From: an uncultured Porphyromonadaceae bacterium
Lineage (GTDB): Bacteria; Bacteroidota; Bacteroidia; Bacteroidales; Muribaculaceae
Reading direction: 5' to 3'
DNA: 34,500 bases
NCBI GenBank assembly: GCA_945231345.1
Contig: CALYOL010000004.1
Coordinates: forward strand, 1 to 34,500
Below are positions 33,184 to 34,500 of this stretch, piece by piece. The translations under genes and the position numbers were made by a program. The notes below the pieces were generated by a model. The model was not told where the DNA came from. It searched no databases and saw nothing but the letters and a program-made list of their open reading frames with translations. Position 1 is the stretch's first letter. Every line of letters begins with the position of its first letter.

Positions 33184-33486
33184 TTAACTTTTATTTTTAA
33201 TGAGTGGCAGTATAGTTTTTATAATGTCCAATGCCTCTCTTTTATGTTCTATATCAAGAATATAATGTTTCTTTGCACCCGGGTACGGACACCCAATTTG
33301 TGCATCTTTCATCATTTTCGTAATCTCAGGAAATATTTTTATGTAACAAGTATTGTCACATACAAGAACAGCCGGTTTATCATCAATATAAATCAGCCAA
33401 TCACCAAACATCTTTTTAGTTCTAATTATCCCTGCTTCTGAAATTTGAGAGCAAACAAATTCGATATAATCAAGTGTCGACGCCAT
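33184..33486 (-). CDS. TfoX N-terminal domain family protein
   Basis: A 100-residue protein of the TfoX_N family: DYIEFVCSQISEAGIIRTKKMFGDWLIYIDDKPAVLVCDNTCYIKIF, then PYPGAKKHYILDI and a final helix. TfoX (Sxy) regulates competence in Haemophilus, but small TfoX_N-only proteins such as this have unproven roles. I use the ATG at 33484-33486: a -7 box on the minus strand (33512-33505) covers the longer in-frame start at 33507. The gene is convergent with dnaA and separated from it by a terminator. Confidence 0.88.
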   Translation of the reverse strand: MASTLDYIEFVCSQISEAGIIRTKKMFGDWLIYIDDKPAVLVCDNTCYIKIFPEITKMMKDAQIGCPYPGAKKHYILDIEHKREALDIIKTILPLIKNKS

Positions 33487-33504
33487 TAAGATTGTTTTTG
33501 TTTG

Positions 33505-33536
33505 CAAAGATAAATTTAATATTTCATTTATGCAAT
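33505..33536 (-). promoter_or_regulatory. Probable promoter of the TfoX-type gene
   Basis: TATCTTTG on the minus strand (33512-33505) is an exact -7 box, with ATTG (33536-33533) as a 3-of-4 -33 match 20 nt upstream. The predicted transcript starts near 33498, just ahead of the start codon at 33486. Confidence 0.55.
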
Positions 33537-33821
33537 ATTAAACAATAGGATTTATACTTATTTTTTATTAAATTGAAAATAAAGATAGTGTTAATCAAAC
33601 AACTAATATACAATGAGATTATTGATTCAAATCATTAAATTATGCATAATATATATTCAATATATATCCCAATTTTACCAATATTTATATTACAGTTCAT
33701 GTCAAATTTAAAAAACGGAAAACTTTATGCAATTCTCAAAAACATATTTCCTTGATTATAAAATACTTATAAATTAAAAAAGGTAAACTATGTAAAATGT
33801 AAATAAATTCTTGTTGAAAGA

Positions 33822-33853
33822 TTTGGATATAACAAATAATATGTGTTACTTTG
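33822..33853 (+). promoter_or_regulatory. Probable promoter of the ribonucleotide reductase gene
   Basis: TTTG (33822-33825), a 20-nt spacer and TTACTTTG (33846-33853), one mismatch from TAnnTTTG. Transcription would start near 33860, giving a leader of about 70 nt before the GTG start. Confidence 0.55.
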
Positions 33854-33929
33854 CAAAGTCAAAAATTTCTAATCTTTTCCAAAAACAATTTTGACAGTAT
33901 TAACCCAAATTATAAACCTAATTAATTCC

Positions 33930-34500
33930 GTGGAACAAAAAGTTTACACATACGACGAGGCGTATAATGCTTCTCTTGAATATTTCGGTGGCGATGAACT
34001 TGCTGCCCGTGTGTGGGTGAGCAAATATGCGCTAAAGGACTCAGAAGGCGATATTTTCGAAAAAACGCCTGATGATATGCATCGGCGCATTGCTTCAGAA
34101 GTAGCTCGCATTGAAAAAAATTACCCGAACCCGATGACTGAGGATGAAATTTTCTCATACCTCAAAGATTTCAAATATATTGTACCACAGGGCAGTCCAA
34201 TGTCTGGCATTGGAAATCATTACCAAGTTGGTTCTCTATCAAACTGTTTCGTTATTGGACTTGACGGTGACCCGGATTCATATGGCGGCGTCATCAGAAT
34301 TGATGAAGAGCAAGTGCAACTAATGAAACGTCGCGGTGGCGTAGGTCATGACTTGTCTCATATCCGACCTGCAGGTACTCCTGTCAAAAATTCAGCCCTA
34401 ACATCCACAGGTCTTGTACCTTTTATGGAGCGTTACTCAAATTCCACTCGCGAAGTAGCGCAAGGCGGACGTCGTGGTGCGCTTATGCTCACTGTAAGCA
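33930..34500 (+). CDS. nrdJ: Ribonucleoside-diphosphate reductase, probable adenosylcobalamin-dependent class II (partial)
   Basis: Makes deoxyribonucleotides from ribonucleotides. The first 190 codons are present; the gene runs off the window. It starts with GTG at 33930 (reading V/M-EQKVYTYDEAYNASLEYF), and no better in-frame start lies upstream. Visible signatures are YIVPQGSPMSGIGNHYQVG, SLSNCFVIG (the first redox Cys of the active site), RRGGVGHDLSHIRPAGTPV and STREVAQGGRRGALM, all standard for large reductase subunits. The short N-terminus without an ATP-cone and the residue pattern recall Bacteroidetes class II enzymes, but the decisive C-terminal part is missing. It was not available as a complete frame because it is cut. 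Confidence 0.8.
   Translation, partial: MEQKVYTYDEAYNASLEYFGGDELAARVWVSKYALKDSEGDIFEKTPDDMHRRIASEVARIEKNYPNPMTEDEIFSYLKDFKYIVPQGSPMSGIGNHYQVGSLSNCFVIGLDGDPDSYGGVIRIDEEQVQLMKRRGGVGHDLSHIRPAGTPVKNSALTSTGLVPFMERYSNSTREVAQGGRRGALMLTVS

Larger units (their letters stand above)
33487..33929. other. AT-rich intergenic region between the TfoX-type and reductase genes
   Basis: 443 nt, very AT-rich, with no gene seen. It holds the promoter of the TfoX-type gene (minus, 33505-33536) and a promoter for the reductase (plus, 33822-33853). Weak DnaA-box-like words appear: TTATGCAAT (33528, 33725), the palindrome TTATGCATAA (33640-33649) and TGTAAATAA (33798-33806). I see no B12-box (GCCACTG) of a cobalamin riboswitch and no obvious NrdR box. 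Confidence 0.6.

Noticed and set aside
33487-33507. Longer start for the TfoX-type gene
   Set aside because: It overlaps the -7 box (33505-33512). The ATG at 33486 starts the conserved domain.
33510-33929. Cobalamin riboswitch upstream of the reductase
   Set aside because: I looked for the B12 box (GCCACTG) and related conserved pieces and saw none; the region is nearly all A/T.
33922-34158. Minus-strand frame of 78 residues opposite the reductase
   Set aside because: The plus strand reads continuously as a ribonucleotide reductase with conserved motifs, so this is a shadow.
1-34500. Mobile element, CRISPR array, rRNA or tRNA genes
   Set aside because: No integrase or transposase frames, regular repeat-spacer pattern or tRNA cloverleaf-like segments were seen in the gaps.

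Overview
This window is chromosomal DNA from a member of the Bacteroidales (phylum Bacteroidota). The evidence is the gene content: a complete Bat operon, a type III glutamine synthetase, a long PurF variant with a short propeptide, a GldB-like lipoprotein, MCE and amidase genes in a pair, and several small Bacteroidales-specific hypothetical families. The promoters point the same way: boxes of the TAnnTTTG type recur at the right distance from genes, and Shine-Dalgarno sequences are not evident. A gut Muribaculaceae-like or Bacteroides-like host is plausible, but I cannot fix the genus. I see no phage, insertion sequence, CRISPR array, rRNA or tRNA; this is mostly core chromosome.

Layout. 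1-4.0 kb (minus): a tight four-gene operon, dacB-type PBP4, an acidic unknown protein, rsmI and a coiled-coil lipoprotein, ending in a strong terminator. 4.3-5.8 kb (plus): a NeuB-family sialic/nonulosonic acid synthase and a GYF_2-TM2 membrane protein. 5.9-8.7 kb (minus): aldose 1-epimerase, a membrane-anchored coiled-coil protein and an MgtC-family protein. 8.8-10.3 kb (plus): an AlkD-like protein and nadC. 10.3-14.5 kb (minus): glutamine synthetase III, then a glutamine-dependent PurF-type amidotransferase. The synthetase has a leader of about 170 nt that carries a terminator-like hairpin.

14.7-16.3 kb (plus): two HU-family genes. The second encodes an unusual protein with an HU domain, a long acidic linker, one membrane helix and a LysM-like domain, a possible tether between nucleoid and cell wall. 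16.4-24.8 kb (plus): the full Bat cluster (MoxR ATPase, DUF58, a BatD-tail-like membrane protein, then BatA to BatE), probably one inner-membrane/periplasmic machine. 25.0-27.4 kb (plus): a small DNA-binding protein, a miaA-type gene and a secreted unknown protein that overlaps it by 4 nt.

27.4-29.5 kb (minus): thioredoxin, a thioredoxin-fold protein that has lost its CxxC, and a GldB-like lipoprotein. 29.7-31.4 kb (plus): an N-acetylmuramoyl-L-alanine amidase and an MCE/MlaD-like protein. 31.7-33.1 kb (plus): dnaA. A TfoX-N-domain gene (minus) and the first 190 codons of a probable class II ribonucleotide reductase (plus, running off the window) close the region. Intergenic DNA on both sides of dnaA is very AT-rich and holds inverted repeats and weak DnaA-box-like words.

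The most interesting items for follow-up are the HU-LysM fusion, the glutamine synthetase leader, the acidic motif it shares with the PBP4-operon unknown, and the structured leader upstream of the redox-dead thioredoxin-fold gene.
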